Shown: positions 15,469 through 23,709, counted from the stretch's first letter. The stretch: 38,272 nucleotides of DNA from JBAYJY01 sp041664945 (GCA_041664945.1 JBAYJY010000021.1:1-38272), one strand, 5' to 3'. Numbers and translations are program-made. The notes: a model not told the origin generated them from the letters alone.

Positions 15469-16101
15469 TCACGCATACTCAGGATCGAGTTTCATTGCTG
15501 TCGAATAATCATTTGTAGCAAGATCGTATATGCCTTTTTCATGATAAGCCCCGCCGCGGTTACTATAAAGCGCAGGGTCGTTTGGATTAATCTGTATAGC
15601 GCGAGAGAAATCTCTTATCGCTAGATCATATTTCTTTTTTTTAACAAAAACTATGCCCCTGTTGTTATAAGCATGTGACCTAAGAGGGTCTATTGCTATT
15701 GCGTTCGTAAAATCTGCAGTCGCTTCCTGGTATTTTTCCATCTTTGAGAAAACAATGCCACGTTCATTGTAAGCGTCATAGTTTGGACATTTTTCGATTT
15801 CTTTTGCGAACTCCTCAATAGCGCTCTGGTAATCGCCAGCCTTCGCTAATGAACTTCCTATGCTATAAAATGTCTCTATAAATTTCAATTCGCGTTTTTC
15901 GATTGTCTCGCTATGTATGTGACATACGGTTTCTTTTTTATCTAATTCTTCATTATCCACAAGCGGTATTTCGATTTTGTCTTTAGACGTTGAATTTGTT
16001 TTTACTTTTGAATTATTGTGAATTAGCGTCAATGCCGAAATAGCAAAACCAAAAGCAAGCCCCGCAATAAAAATTAAAATATGAATTGCATTAGAGGCCA
16101 A
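15469..16101 (-). CDS. Membrane-anchored tetratricopeptide-repeat protein
   Basis: 210 residues. One N-terminal membrane segment (about 4-27, IHILIFIAGLAFGFAISALTL), a polar linker, then about four TPR units (from about 78: YSIGSSLAKAGDYQSAIEEF, YNERGIVFSKMEKYQEATADF, YNNRGIVFVKKKKYDLAIRDF, YSNRGGAYHEKGIYDLATNDY). Likely a scaffold facing one side of the membrane; partners unknown. The start is a TTG, with GGAG ten bases upstream; the membrane segment begins at once, which supports it. Markedly AT-richer codon use than the surrounding genes, suggesting a foreign origin. Confidence 0.75.
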   Translation of the reverse strand: MASNAIHILIFIAGLAFGFAISALTLIHNNSKVKTNSTSKDKIEIPLVDNEELDKKETVCHIHSETIEKRELKFIETFYSIGSSLAKAGDYQSAIEEFAKEIEKCPNYDAYNERGIVFSKMEKYQEATADFTNAIAIDPLRSHAYNNRGIVFVKKKKYDLAIRDFSRAIQINPNDPALYSNRGGAYHEKGIYDLATNDYSTAMKLDPEYA

Positions 16102-16240
16102 TGAATATAGTCTCCGATTCTTCTCTCATTCCATTATCTCGGACTGCTTTTGATTCTATAATAACACAAATAATCGGCTGTCAACAACTATCGCTATACA
16201 CGCTGCAAAATCTATGCGGAGACGGCGGCGCCTTGCTTGG

Positions 16241-16267
16241 AGAGCGGGCATCCTGCCCGCTCTTTTT
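16241..16267 (+). terminator. Terminator-like hairpin in the trp upstream region
   Basis: Perfect ten-base stem AGAGCGGGCA / TGCCCGCTCT with a three-base loop, followed by TTTTT (16263-16267). It fits a rho-independent terminator on the plus strand, yet no plus-strand gene precedes it. It may be part of the dispersed repeat that follows directly. Confidence 0.55.
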
Positions 16268-16340
16268 GGGCGCAGCATTCTGCGCCCCTACGGTTAATTG
16301 GAATTGAGATTGCTTCGTCGCTACGCTCCTCGCGATGACG
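16268..16340 (+). repeat. Composite of dispersed repeats A and B (A3, B5)
   Basis: Repeat A at 16268-16291 (GGGCGCAGCATTCTGCGCCC then CTAC), a joint containing GGAATTGAG, and repeat B at 16306-16339 (GAGATTGCTTCG ... CTCCTCGCGATGAC). Same order and spacing style as 8936-9060. Confidence 0.8.
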
Positions 16341-16355
16341 GCGCTTTTCTCTTTA

Positions 16356-16384
16356 TTGAGTTACTCTATTCTCTATGATAGAAT
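16356..16384 (+). promoter_or_regulatory. Predicted trp operon promoter
   Basis: -35 TTGAGT (16356-16361), 17-base spacer, -10 TAGAAT (16379-16384). Start expected near 16391. I see no leader peptide with Trp codons and no attenuator in the about 40-base leader. Confidence 0.6.
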
Positions 16385-16432
16385 AAGCGGGTGTCCGGCG
16401 CGGGCCGGGCGGAAGTCAAACGGAGACGCAAC

Positions 16433-17914
16433 GTGATTAAGAAAATCGAACCGGATTATGCTCAGTTCTGCCGACTTGCGGCAAAAGGCAATATCGTGCC
16501 GGTGTATGCGGAAACGATGGCCGACGTTCTCACGCCGGTGTCGGCGTACATCAATATCGCGAAGGGGAAAAAGTATTCGTTCCTTCTCGAAAGCGTGGTG
16601 GGCGGCGACCGTATTGCGCGCTACTCGTTCCTCGGCATCTCGCCCTACTCGGTGTTCAAGAGCAAAGGCGACAAGTACGAGATCGACGGCGTGTCATATC
16701 AGGGCGACCCGCTGAAGGCGATCGACCGGATTTTCCAGCGGTTCAAGGTCGCCGGCGCGGAGGGACTTCCGCCGTTCATCGGCGGCGGCGTCGGCTTCTT
16801 CGGTTACGACATCATACGCCACATCGAGAACCTGCCGCTGCACGCGAAGGACGACCTCGGCTTCCCCGACATCTCGTTCATGTTCACCGACTCGATCCTG
16901 ATTTTCGACCATCTCAAGCACAAGATCAAAATCGTGTGCTGCGCGCGGATCGAGAAAGGCCGCTCGCTGCGCGAATCCTATCAGGAAGCGCAGGCCCGGA
17001 TCGAAACGCTTTACAACGAACTGTGGAGCGCTCGATTCATGAAACCGTCGCCGGCCCCGGCGAAAAAGCCGAAACCGGTCCGGTTCACCACGAACATGAC
17101 GAAGGAACAATTCAAAAAGAACGTAAAGACCGCGAAGGAACACATCAAGGCGGGCGACATATTTCAGGTCGTGCTGTCGCAGCGGTTTTCGACAAAGACG
17201 GAGACGCCGCCGTTCGACATCTACCGCGAGTTGCGGTCGGTCAACCCGTCGCCGTATATGTTTTACCTGCAGCTTGACGACATCACGCTGATCGGGGCAT
17301 CGCCGGAAGCGCTGGTGACAGTTCGCGGACGCGACATCACGGTGCGCCCGATCGCCGGCACGCGGCCCCGCCCGGCGGACCCGGCGCGCGAGGACTCCGT
17401 GGTGGCCGGCCTGCTCGCAGACGAAAAGGAACGCGCCGAGCACATCATGCTCGTCGACCTCGGCCGCAACGACCTCGGCCGCGTCGCGGAACCCGGAACG
17501 GTCAAAGTCACCGACCTGATGACGATTGAAAAATATTCGCACGTGATCCACATAGTCTCGAACGTGACCGGCAAGCTGCGCAAGGGACGCAACGCGGTGG
17601 ACACGCTGCGCGCGTGCTTCCCGGCGGGCACGGTGTCCGGAGCGCCGAAAGTGCGGGCGATGGAGATCATCGAGAAGCTCGAACCGACGCGGCGCGGCCC
17701 CTACGCCGGCGCGATCGGATATCTGAGTTTCACCGGTTTTTTCGACACCTGCATAACGATCAGAACGATTTTCATGAAGGACGGCGAGGCGCACGTGCAG
17801 GCCGGCGGCGGGATTGTCGCCGACTCGGTTCCCGAGCGCGAATACATGGAATCGGTGAATAAAGCGAAAGCGCTAAGAATAGCGATCGAGCGAGCGGCGG
17901 AGGGAATATCTTGA
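16433..17914 (+). CDS. trpE: Anthranilate synthase component I
   Basis: 493 residues. With TrpG it converts chorismate and glutamine to anthranilate, the first step of tryptophan synthesis. N-terminal regulatory part with LLES...RYSFLGISP (the LLES tryptophan-feedback motif); catalytic part with PIAGTRPR, ERAEHIMLVDLGRNDLGRVAEPGTV, SHVIHIVSNV, FPAGTVSGAPKVRAMEII and YAGAIGYLSF. The GTG at 16433 is preferred over one at 16391 because CGGAG lies seven bases before it and 16391 is at the predicted transcription start. It overlaps trpG at TTGA. Confidence 0.95.
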   Translation: MIKKIEPDYAQFCRLAAKGNIVPVYAETMADVLTPVSAYINIAKGKKYSFLLESVVGGDRIARYSFLGISPYSVFKSKGDKYEIDGVSYQGDPLKAIDRIFQRFKVAGAEGLPPFIGGGVGFFGYDIIRHIENLPLHAKDDLGFPDISFMFTDSILIFDHLKHKIKIVCCARIEKGRSLRESYQEAQARIETLYNELWSARFMKPSPAPAKKPKPVRFTTNMTKEQFKKNVKTAKEHIKAGDIFQVVLSQRFSTKTETPPFDIYRELRSVNPSPYMFYLQLDDITLIGASPEALVTVRGRDITVRPIAGTRPRPADPAREDSVVAGLLADEKERAEHIMLVDLGRNDLGRVAEPGTVKVTDLMTIEKYSHVIHIVSNVTGKLRKGRNAVDTLRACFPAGTVSGAPKVRAMEIIEKLEPTRRGPYAGAIGYLSFTGFFDTCITIRTIFMKDGEAHVQAGGGIVADSVPEREYMESVNKAKALRIAIERAAEGIS

Positions 17915-18474
17915 TAGCGGTCATAGACAATTACGATTCGTTCACATACAACCTCGTGCAGTATCTCTACGAATGGGAATCGAACATCCGCGTCTTCCGT
18001 AACGACAAGATCACGGTGGAGAAGCTGGCGGAACTGAAGCCGGATTTTCTGGTGATTTCGCCGGGGCCCGGAACGCCGGACGACGGCGGCATCAGCCTCG
18101 CGGCGATCGGCGCGTTCGCCGGCAAGATTCCGATACTCGGCGTCTGCCTCGGGCATCAGTGCATGGTTCAGCATTTCGGAGGCGTCGTGCGCCGCGCGGA
18201 CCGGCTTATGCACGGCAAGGTGTCCGACATCAGCCACGACGGCAAAACCATTTTCAAGGGGATCGAAAATCCTTTCGTCGCGACGCGCTACCATTCGCTG
18301 ATCGCGGACCCGCCCTCCATGCCCGACTGCCTGCAGGTCACCGCGAAAACCGATCAGGGCGAGATAATGGGAGTGCGCCATAAAAAAATGAAAATCGAGG
18401 GCGTGCAGTTTCATCCGGAATCCATCCTGACCGGACCGGGAAAACAGTTGTTGAAAAATTTTCTGGAATTATGA
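17911..18474 (+). CDS. trpG: Anthranilate synthase glutamine amidotransferase
   Basis: 187 residues, class I glutamine amidotransferase that supplies ammonia to TrpE. Catalytic triad: Cys79 in GVCLGHQ, His168 and Glu170 in GVQFHPES. Oxyanion block SPGPGTPDD at 50-58. The start is a TTG that shares bases with the trpE stop, with GGAGGG about seven bases upstream, pointing to translational coupling. GHQCMVQHFGG replaces the more usual GHQAIGQAFGG. Could in principle also serve p-aminobenzoate synthesis, as some TrpG do, but the operon speaks for tryptophan. Confidence 0.95.
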   Translation: MIAVIDNYDSFTYNLVQYLYEWESNIRVFRNDKITVEKLAELKPDFLVISPGPGTPDDGGISLAAIGAFAGKIPILGVCLGHQCMVQHFGGVVRRADRLMHGKVSDISHDGKTIFKGIENPFVATRYHSLIADPPSMPDCLQVTAKTDQGEIMGVRHKKMKIEGVQFHPESILTGPGKQLLKNFLEL

Positions 18475-18517
18475 ATAATTCCGAATCAGCCATTAGGATT
18501 CAATATAAATAAATCGT

Positions 18518-19153
18518 ATGAAGAAAAACGCGCTAAAAACTATGTTCGGAAGACTCGCGGCGGCGGCGCCTTTTGCGCTTCTTGTGTCCGCATTTTTCCC
18601 GGTGGCCGTCTTCGCGGCCAAAACCCCGGATAAAATTAAAAACATGTCGATTATGGAAAAGATAAAGCTGGCGAGCCCGCTATCGGGTTCCAGCGAAGAA
18701 ATACTGGCCATGCTAACCGGCATAGGACTTCTATTCTGCTTTCTGATAATCTTCTTTTTGTTTTTCCGGCGCTGGAACATACCGCGCATGGGTTACTTCT
18801 TCGTCACGCTCCTGATTCTGATCACGCGCTTTCGAGAGCCCGCCGATCTCTTCTGGAAAACGGGCGCTGTCACAGCCGGCCTGTTCTCTCTCGCCATGTT
18901 CGTTAACGCCCATTTGAAACACGATTTCGACTCCAGAAAAGAACCGCTCTATTTTCTGTTCAACGCTTTCACCCTTCTCATAATCGCTTTTTCAACTGAA
19001 CCTTTCACGATATGCATCGCCGGCGTTTCGCTGCTGGCCTCCCTGTTTTTTCTCATAACGCTTAAGCCCGTGCGGCGCGGCAAATTCACGCAGCTCGACG
19101 CGGACGCAAAGATAATGGAAACTCTCGAAAAGAAGGCTCGACGCCCTTTATGA
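18518..19153 (+). CDS. Unrecognised multi-pass membrane protein inside the trp operon
   Basis: 211 residues, family not recognised. N-terminal signal-like segment (about 10-34, ending VFAAK), a short polar stretch, then about five hydrophobic segments (about 64-85, 92-107, 115-135, 146-165 and 167-187) and a charged C-terminal tail (KPVRRGKFTQLDADAKIMETLEKKARRPL). It occupies the place where trpD usually lies but shows nothing of a phosphoribosyltransferase. It starts 43 bases after trpG without a clear Shine-Dalgarno and its stop overlaps the trpC start (ATGA), so it is translated with the operon. An amino-acid transport or sensing role would be a guess. Confidence 0.7.
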   Translation: MKKNALKTMFGRLAAAAPFALLVSAFFPVAVFAAKTPDKIKNMSIMEKIKLASPLSGSSEEILAMLTGIGLLFCFLIIFFLFFRRWNIPRMGYFFVTLLILITRFREPADLFWKTGAVTAGLFSLAMFVNAHLKHDFDSRKEPLYFLFNAFTLLIIAFSTEPFTICIAGVSLLASLFFLITLKPVRRGKFTQLDADAKIMETLEKKARRPL

Positions 19154-19950
19154 ATTCTCTCCTCAACCGAATAATCGAATCGAAAAAGAATGAGCTTGCC
19201 TCTATTATGCGGCGGACTCCGGAGTCCGAGCTTTGCGAAGCCGCGGCGTCCCGGGAACCGGCGCGCGGATTCGCGGCCGCCATCGCGAAACGAAACCCGC
19301 CCGCAGTCATCGCCGAATTGAAAAAAGCGTCTCCGACGAAAGGATTGCTCCGCGCTGATTTCGACGTCGAAGGTTTGGCGCGGGAATACACCGAAGGCGG
19401 CGCGGCCGCGCTGTCCGTTCTCACTGAAAAATTCTTTTTTCTCGGCGACCTGAGCTATATCGGCCGGGCGAAAGCCGTCAGCCCGCTGCCTGTCCTGCGC
19501 AAGGATTTCATCATCGACGAATATCAGATAGCGGAGACCCGCGCGGCGGGAGCCGACGCCGTTCTGCTGATTGTCGCCGCGCTCAAACAGCCGCTGCTGG
19601 CCGACCTGCTCGAACTCGCCCACGAATTCGGGCTCGACGCGCTGGTAGAGGTGCATGACGAATATGAACTCGAACGCGTCGCGGAACTTCCCTGCGACGT
19701 GATCGGCGTGAACAACCGGAACCTGAAATCAGGGCTTGTGGACCTCAAAACAAGTTTGACGCTTGCGGCGAAAATTCCGCCGGAATATTGTAAAATCAGT
19801 GAGAGCGGCATAAAAAGCCGCGCCGATATGCAGAAATTGCTTGAAGCCGGTTATAATGGATTCCTGATCGGGGAGGCGCTGGTCACCCAGCCGAGGCCAG
19901 GTCTGGCGCTCAAGGAACTGACAGGGGCGCAACAGGAAGGACTTTCTTAA
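19150..19950 (+). CDS. trpC: Indole-3-glycerol phosphate synthase
   Basis: 266 residues, a single-domain (beta/alpha)8 enzyme that closes the indole ring in tryptophan synthesis. Motifs: IAELKKASPTKGLLRADFD (the KxSPSxG phosphate/substrate loop), ALSVLTEKFFFLGDLSYI, PVLRKDFIIDEYQI, DALVEVHDEYELERV, IGVNNRNLKS and SESGIKSRADM near the C-terminal phosphate site. The ATG overlaps the stop of the preceding membrane protein gene (ATGA) and the TAA overlaps the trpB ATG (TAATG). TrpF is not fused to it. Confidence 0.95.
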   Translation: MNSLLNRIIESKKNELASIMRRTPESELCEAAASREPARGFAAAIAKRNPPAVIAELKKASPTKGLLRADFDVEGLAREYTEGGAAALSVLTEKFFFLGDLSYIGRAKAVSPLPVLRKDFIIDEYQIAETRAAGADAVLLIVAALKQPLLADLLELAHEFGLDALVEVHDEYELERVAELPCDVIGVNNRNLKSGLVDLKTSLTLAAKIPPEYCKISESGIKSRADMQKLLEAGYNGFLIGEALVTQPRPGLALKELTGAQQEGLS

Positions 19951-21149
19951 TGGCGTTGCCGGACGACAGAGGACACTTCGGAGTTTTCGGCGGCCAGTTC
20001 GTGCCGGAGACTCTTTTTTCCGCTTTGCAGGAACTCGACGAAAAATATAACGAACTGCAACAGGACGAGAGTTTCAAGGCGGAGCTCGGCTACTATCTGA
20101 AACATTACATCGGGCGGCCGACGCCGCTCTATTACGCCAAAAATTTCTCGGAGCGCATCGGGCACGGAAACAAAGTGTACCTGAAACGCGAGGATCTCGC
20201 GCACACCGGCGCGCACAAGATGAACAACACGATCGGGCAGGCGCTGCTGACGTTGCGGCTCGGCAAAAAGCGCGTGATCGCGGAAACCGGCGCCGGAATG
20301 CACGGCGTGGCCGCGGCGACCGCCGCCTCACTGCTCGGCCTCGAATGCGAAGTCTTCATGGGCGAACTCGATGTCATGCGGCAATCGACGAACGTGAACC
20401 GGATGAAGATGCTCGGCGCGAAAGTCACTCCCGTAACCAGCGGTTCCAGAACGCTTAAGGACGCTTCGAACGAAGCCATGCGGAGTTGGATCACCAATGT
20501 GACGTCTTCACACATGATGATCGGTTCGGTGATCGGGCCGCACCCGTTCCCGAAAATAGTGCGCGACTTCCAGCGCGTTATCGGCGACGAGGCGCGCGTT
20601 CAGATTCAGGAAGCCGAGGGAAGGCTGCCCGACATGCTGGTCGCATGCGTCGGCGGCGGCAGCAATTCAATCGGGCTTTTCTATCCTTTCATTGAGGACA
20701 AGGAAGTCGATATGGTCGGCGTCGAGGCGTCGGGCAAAGGGCTGAACACCGGCCTGCACGCGGCGTCGATCACGAAAGGCACGATGGGCGTCATCCACGG
20801 CGCGATGACATTTCTGCTTCAGGACGAAGACGGGCAAGTGATGGAAGCGCACTCGGTTTCAGCCGGGCTGGACTACCCCGGCGTCGGGCCGGAACACGCT
20901 TACCTCAAACAGAGCGGCCGCGCGCGCTACGAATCCGCCACGGACGATCAGGCAGTCGACGCCTTCCACACTCTCTGCAACGACGAAGGCATTCTGCCGG
21001 CGCTCGAAAGCTCCCATGCGATCGCTTACCTGCTGAACAATCCTATCGGCGAAAACAAAACGGTCGTCGTCTGCCTTTCTGGACGCGGCGATAAAGACAT
21101 GGACATAATCACGCAGCATAAAGAAGAACGGTCGAAAATCGAAAAATGA
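19950..21149 (+). CDS. trpB: Tryptophan synthase beta subunit
   Basis: 399 residues, PLP enzyme joining indole and serine. N-terminal RGHFGVFGGQFVPETL; PLP Lys90 in HTGAHKMNN; catalytic Glu112 in AETGAG; PLP phosphate loop CVGGGSNSIG; C-terminal SGRGDKD. Two near-invariant positions differ from E. coli: EDLNHTG reads EDLAHTG (Ala84) and GAGQHGV reads GAGMHGV (Met117), in the loop that binds the aminoacrylate carboxylate. Its position between trpC and trpA, with overlaps at both ends, supports the standard TrpB1 role in a TrpA2B2 complex. Confidence 0.95.
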   Translation: MALPDDRGHFGVFGGQFVPETLFSALQELDEKYNELQQDESFKAELGYYLKHYIGRPTPLYYAKNFSERIGHGNKVYLKREDLAHTGAHKMNNTIGQALLTLRLGKKRVIAETGAGMHGVAAATAASLLGLECEVFMGELDVMRQSTNVNRMKMLGAKVTPVTSGSRTLKDASNEAMRSWITNVTSSHMMIGSVIGPHPFPKIVRDFQRVIGDEARVQIQEAEGRLPDMLVACVGGGSNSIGLFYPFIEDKEVDMVGVEASGKGLNTGLHAASITKGTMGVIHGAMTFLLQDEDGQVMEAHSVSAGLDYPGVGPEHAYLKQSGRARYESATDDQAVDAFHTLCNDEGILPALESSHAIAYLLNNPIGENKTVVVCLSGRGDKDMDIITQHKEERSKIEK

Positions 21150-21943
21150 CGATAGCGGAAAAGCTTAAAATACTTAAAGAACGCAGCGAGGGCGCGCTCG
21201 CGGTTTTCATAACCGCCGGCGACCCGGACCTCGAAACCTCGCAGGAGATTTTCAACCGGCTCGGCGACTGGGGCGCGGACATCATCGAGATCGGAATCCC
21301 TTACTCCGACCCGCTCATGGACGGCCCTGTGCTTCAGCGCTCCTACCAGCGCGCGCTGCGGCGCGGCTTCAAGCTCGACCAGCTTCCGCCGCTCATCGAA
21401 ACCGCGCGCAAAAAATCCGACACGCCGATCCTCATCATGTCCTGCTACAATCCGATCTATAAATACGGGCTGCGGCGCTTCTTCAGGGACGTTTCAACGG
21501 CCGGCGCGGACTCCGTTCTGATCACGGACCTGCCGCCCGAGGAATGGGGCGAAAGTCTCGACCTCGCGAAGCAGTTCAATCTCGGAACCATCTTTCTCCT
21601 CGCGCCGACAACCACCATTCAGCGAATGGAGGTCCTGAACCGCGTCTCGAATCCGTTCGTTTACTGCATCTCGAAAACCGGCGTGACCGGCGCAAGCGAA
21701 ACGCTTCCGGACTCTCTGCGCAACTATCTGCGTTTCGTGCGCGAGGTGATCACGCAGCCCATAATGGTCGGGTTCGGAATCTCGACGCCCGAGCAGGCGG
21801 CGGCGGTCGGCAAACTCGCAAACGGAGTAGTCGTCGGCAGCGCGGCAGTCACAATAATCGAGCGGCATCTCGACGACAACAATCGAATATTCCACCTGCT
21901 CGGCCAGTTCGTCGGCGAGTTGAAAGACGCTTTGAAACAATGA
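21146..21943 (+). CDS. trpA: Tryptophan synthase alpha subunit
   Basis: 265 residues, (beta/alpha)8 enzyme that cleaves indole-3-glycerol phosphate. The catalytic Glu and Asp lie in IIEIGIPYSDPLMDGPVLQ (about 48-66); TDLPPEEW, FVYCISKTGVTGA and MVGFGISTPEQA form the phosphate-binding loops. The start overlaps the trpB stop (ATGA). The next gene, pilT, begins 22 bases after its TGA with its own GGAGG, so the transcript may continue. Confidence 0.95.
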   Translation: MTIAEKLKILKERSEGALAVFITAGDPDLETSQEIFNRLGDWGADIIEIGIPYSDPLMDGPVLQRSYQRALRRGFKLDQLPPLIETARKKSDTPILIMSCYNPIYKYGLRRFFRDVSTAGADSVLITDLPPEEWGESLDLAKQFNLGTIFLLAPTTTIQRMEVLNRVSNPFVYCISKTGVTGASETLPDSLRNYLRFVREVITQPIMVGFGISTPEQAAAVGKLANGVVVGSAAVTIIERHLDDNNRIFHLLGQFVGELKDALKQ

Positions 21944-21965
21944 CATCATTCGGAGGATTCCGTTA

Positions 21966-23114
21966 ATGAACGAAATAAATGATCTGCTGAAACAAATGGT
22001 CACCGCCGAAGGCTCGGACCTGCACCTCAAGGTCGGCATGCCGCCCATCATGCGCGTGGACGGCTCGCTCAAGCAAATGACCCGCGACCGGCTCAGCGCC
22101 GACTCCATCAACCAGATGGTGTTCAGCATCCTTAACGAAAAACAGAAAAAGGAATTCACCACTCACCACGAGCTCGACTTCGCATACGGCGTGCCCGGCG
22201 TCGCCCGCTTCCGCGTCAACCTCTGCATACAGCGCGGCACAATCCGCGTCGTCATGCGCATCGTGCCGTTCGACGTCAAACCCTTCACCGACCTCAACCT
22301 GCCCTCCGATTCGCTAACCTACCTGTGCCAGCGAAACAACGGACTCGTTCTCGTCACCGGCCCCACGGGTAGCGGAAAGTCAACAACTCTCGCTTCCATG
22401 ATCGATTACATCAACGCGACCCGCAACTGCCATATCGTAACCGTAGAGGACCCGATCGAATTCCTCTATCGCGACAACAAATGCATCATTACCCAGCGCG
22501 AAGTCGGCACCGACACCGACGCCTTCTCCACCGCGCTGCGGCACGTTTTGCGACAGGACCCCGACGTCATTCTCATCGGAGAAATGCGGGACCTCGAAAC
22601 AATCGGCACCGCGCTCACCGCCGCCGAAACGGGACACCTTGTCTTCAGCACTCTGCACACCACCGATGCGCCGGGCACTATCGACCGCATCATCGACGTT
22701 TTCCCGCCACACCAGCAGTCGCAGATCAGAATCCAGCTCGCCAACGCTCTGCAAGGCGTTCTCTGCCAGAAAGTTCTGCCGCTCAAAACCGGCCAGGGCC
22801 GCGTCCCGGCAACCGAAGTCATGGTCGCCACGCCACGCATCAAACAGTTAATCACAGAAAAAGCAAACCACATGACCTACTACGAGGCGATCCTCAACTC
22901 GCCCGAATTCCTTCACATGCACACTATGAATCAGGACCTCGTCCGCCTAAAAAAAGCAGATGTCATCACTATGGAAATCGCGCTCGCCAACTCACCGAAC
23001 CCCGACGAATTCAAACTCAACCTGCGCGGCATCTACGCCGGCGGCACCAAGGACGATATGAAAGGCCCGCCGCGCGACGGCAAATTCGACGGCCGGTACT
23101 CCGCTCCATCCTGA
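21966..23114 (+). CDS. pilT: PilT-family type IV pilus retraction ATPase (copy 1)
   Basis: 382 residues. N-terminal PAS-like domain (AEGSDLHLKVGMPPIMRVDG), Walker A GPTGSGKS, Asp box (TVEDPIEF), Walker B DPDVILIGEMRDLETI and His box (VFSTLHTTDA). Such hexameric motors disassemble type IV pili from the cytoplasmic side. The C-terminal region differs from the other two copies: the place of the AIRNLIRE retraction motif reads PRIKQLITEK, so it may be a PilU-like or specialised paralogue. Shine-Dalgarno GGAGG lies nine bases before the ATG. It follows the trp genes although unrelated to them. Confidence 0.9.
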   Translation: MNEINDLLKQMVTAEGSDLHLKVGMPPIMRVDGSLKQMTRDRLSADSINQMVFSILNEKQKKEFTTHHELDFAYGVPGVARFRVNLCIQRGTIRVVMRIVPFDVKPFTDLNLPSDSLTYLCQRNNGLVLVTGPTGSGKSTTLASMIDYINATRNCHIVTVEDPIEFLYRDNKCIITQREVGTDTDAFSTALRHVLRQDPDVILIGEMRDLETIGTALTAAETGHLVFSTLHTTDAPGTIDRIIDVFPPHQQSQIRIQLANALQGVLCQKVLPLKTGQGRVPATEVMVATPRIKQLITEKANHMTYYEAILNSPEFLHMHTMNQDLVRLKKADVITMEIALANSPNPDEFKLNLRGIYAGGTKDDMKGPPRDGKFDGRYSAPS

Positions 23115-23198
23115 CCGGAAAAATATTAAGACGCGATAGATAAATTTTGGCGGGCGGCATGCGTTAACCGCCGCTTTTTGCGCATGAAGAAAGTAAAC

Positions 23199-23225
23199 AT
23201 GCACAAAGGAAAACGCTTTGTGCAT
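23199..23225 (+). repeat. REP-like hairpin, copy 1
   Basis: Perfect ten-base stem ATGCACAAAG / CTTTGTGCAT with loop GAAAACG, preceded by AAAC and followed by GGCGCCCAC. Copy 3 is identical over nearly the same stretch; copy 2 is inverted. It lies 85 bases after pilT and before the small membrane gene at 23298. Confidence 0.85.
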
Positions 23226-23297
23226 GGCGCCCACTGATTTGCTCTGCCGATTACAATTGATATATAATATTAGCGCGAATAAAATAGGTTTACCTCT

Positions 23298-23654
23298 ATG
23301 GATGGCTTTATAAATGTTCTTTTTCTTATATCTGCGTACATCGCGGTCATTTGGTATCTGGGATATAAGGAATACAAGAGTACATTATTACTGCTTTCTT
23401 ATCTCGAAAATAACCATCACGATAAATGGCATTATTTGTCGAACGATGGCGCTTATATACCAATTTTACGGCATTCAATATTCACACGTTTCCATAAGTT
23501 TTTGAAATCCGATGTAGATTTTGATGACATTCAAATAAAATATATGAAAAATATAATCATGAATTTCTACAGAAAGAGACTCCGGCTGATTTATTTGCTT
23601 CCCATATACACGATATCAGTTTGTATTATCGGGATGTCACTGCGATGGTTTTGA
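23298..23654 (+). CDS. Small two-segment membrane protein, unrecognised
   Basis: 118 residues, not recognised. Hydrophobic segments near the N-terminus (about 5-21, INVLFLISAYIAVIWYL) and the C-terminus (about 97-114, LIYLLPIYTISVCIIGM) bracket a polar, aromatic-rich middle region with HHDKWHYLSND and DVDFDDIQIKYM. A -10 TATAAT lies at 23263-23268 with TTGCTC 18 bases upstream of it. Strongly AT-rich compared with the chromosome around it, and enclosed between hairpins 1 and 2 of the RAYT islet. Likely passenger or accessory gene. Confidence 0.6.
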   Translation: MDGFINVLFLISAYIAVIWYLGYKEYKSTLLLLSYLENNHHDKWHYLSNDGAYIPILRHSIFTRFHKFLKSDVDFDDIQIKYMKNIIMNFYRKRLRLIYLLPIYTISVCIIGMSLRWF

Positions 23655-23709
23655 ATTCTGTTCAATATTATTTCCAAGTTTATTGTTGAGATTACAAAAA
23701 CCGGGTGCC

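Noticed and set aside
16101..16307. Short plus-strand frame upstream of the trp operon
   Set aside because: Its second half is the translation of the hairpin and repeat A; no start signal.
16385..16432. trp attenuator with a leader peptide
   Set aside because: The leader is about 40 bases and shows no Trp-codon-bearing short frame or paired hairpins.
16694..17794. 366-codon minus-strand frame opposite trpE
   Set aside because: Arg/His/Asp-rich shadow with no motif; trpE explains the region.
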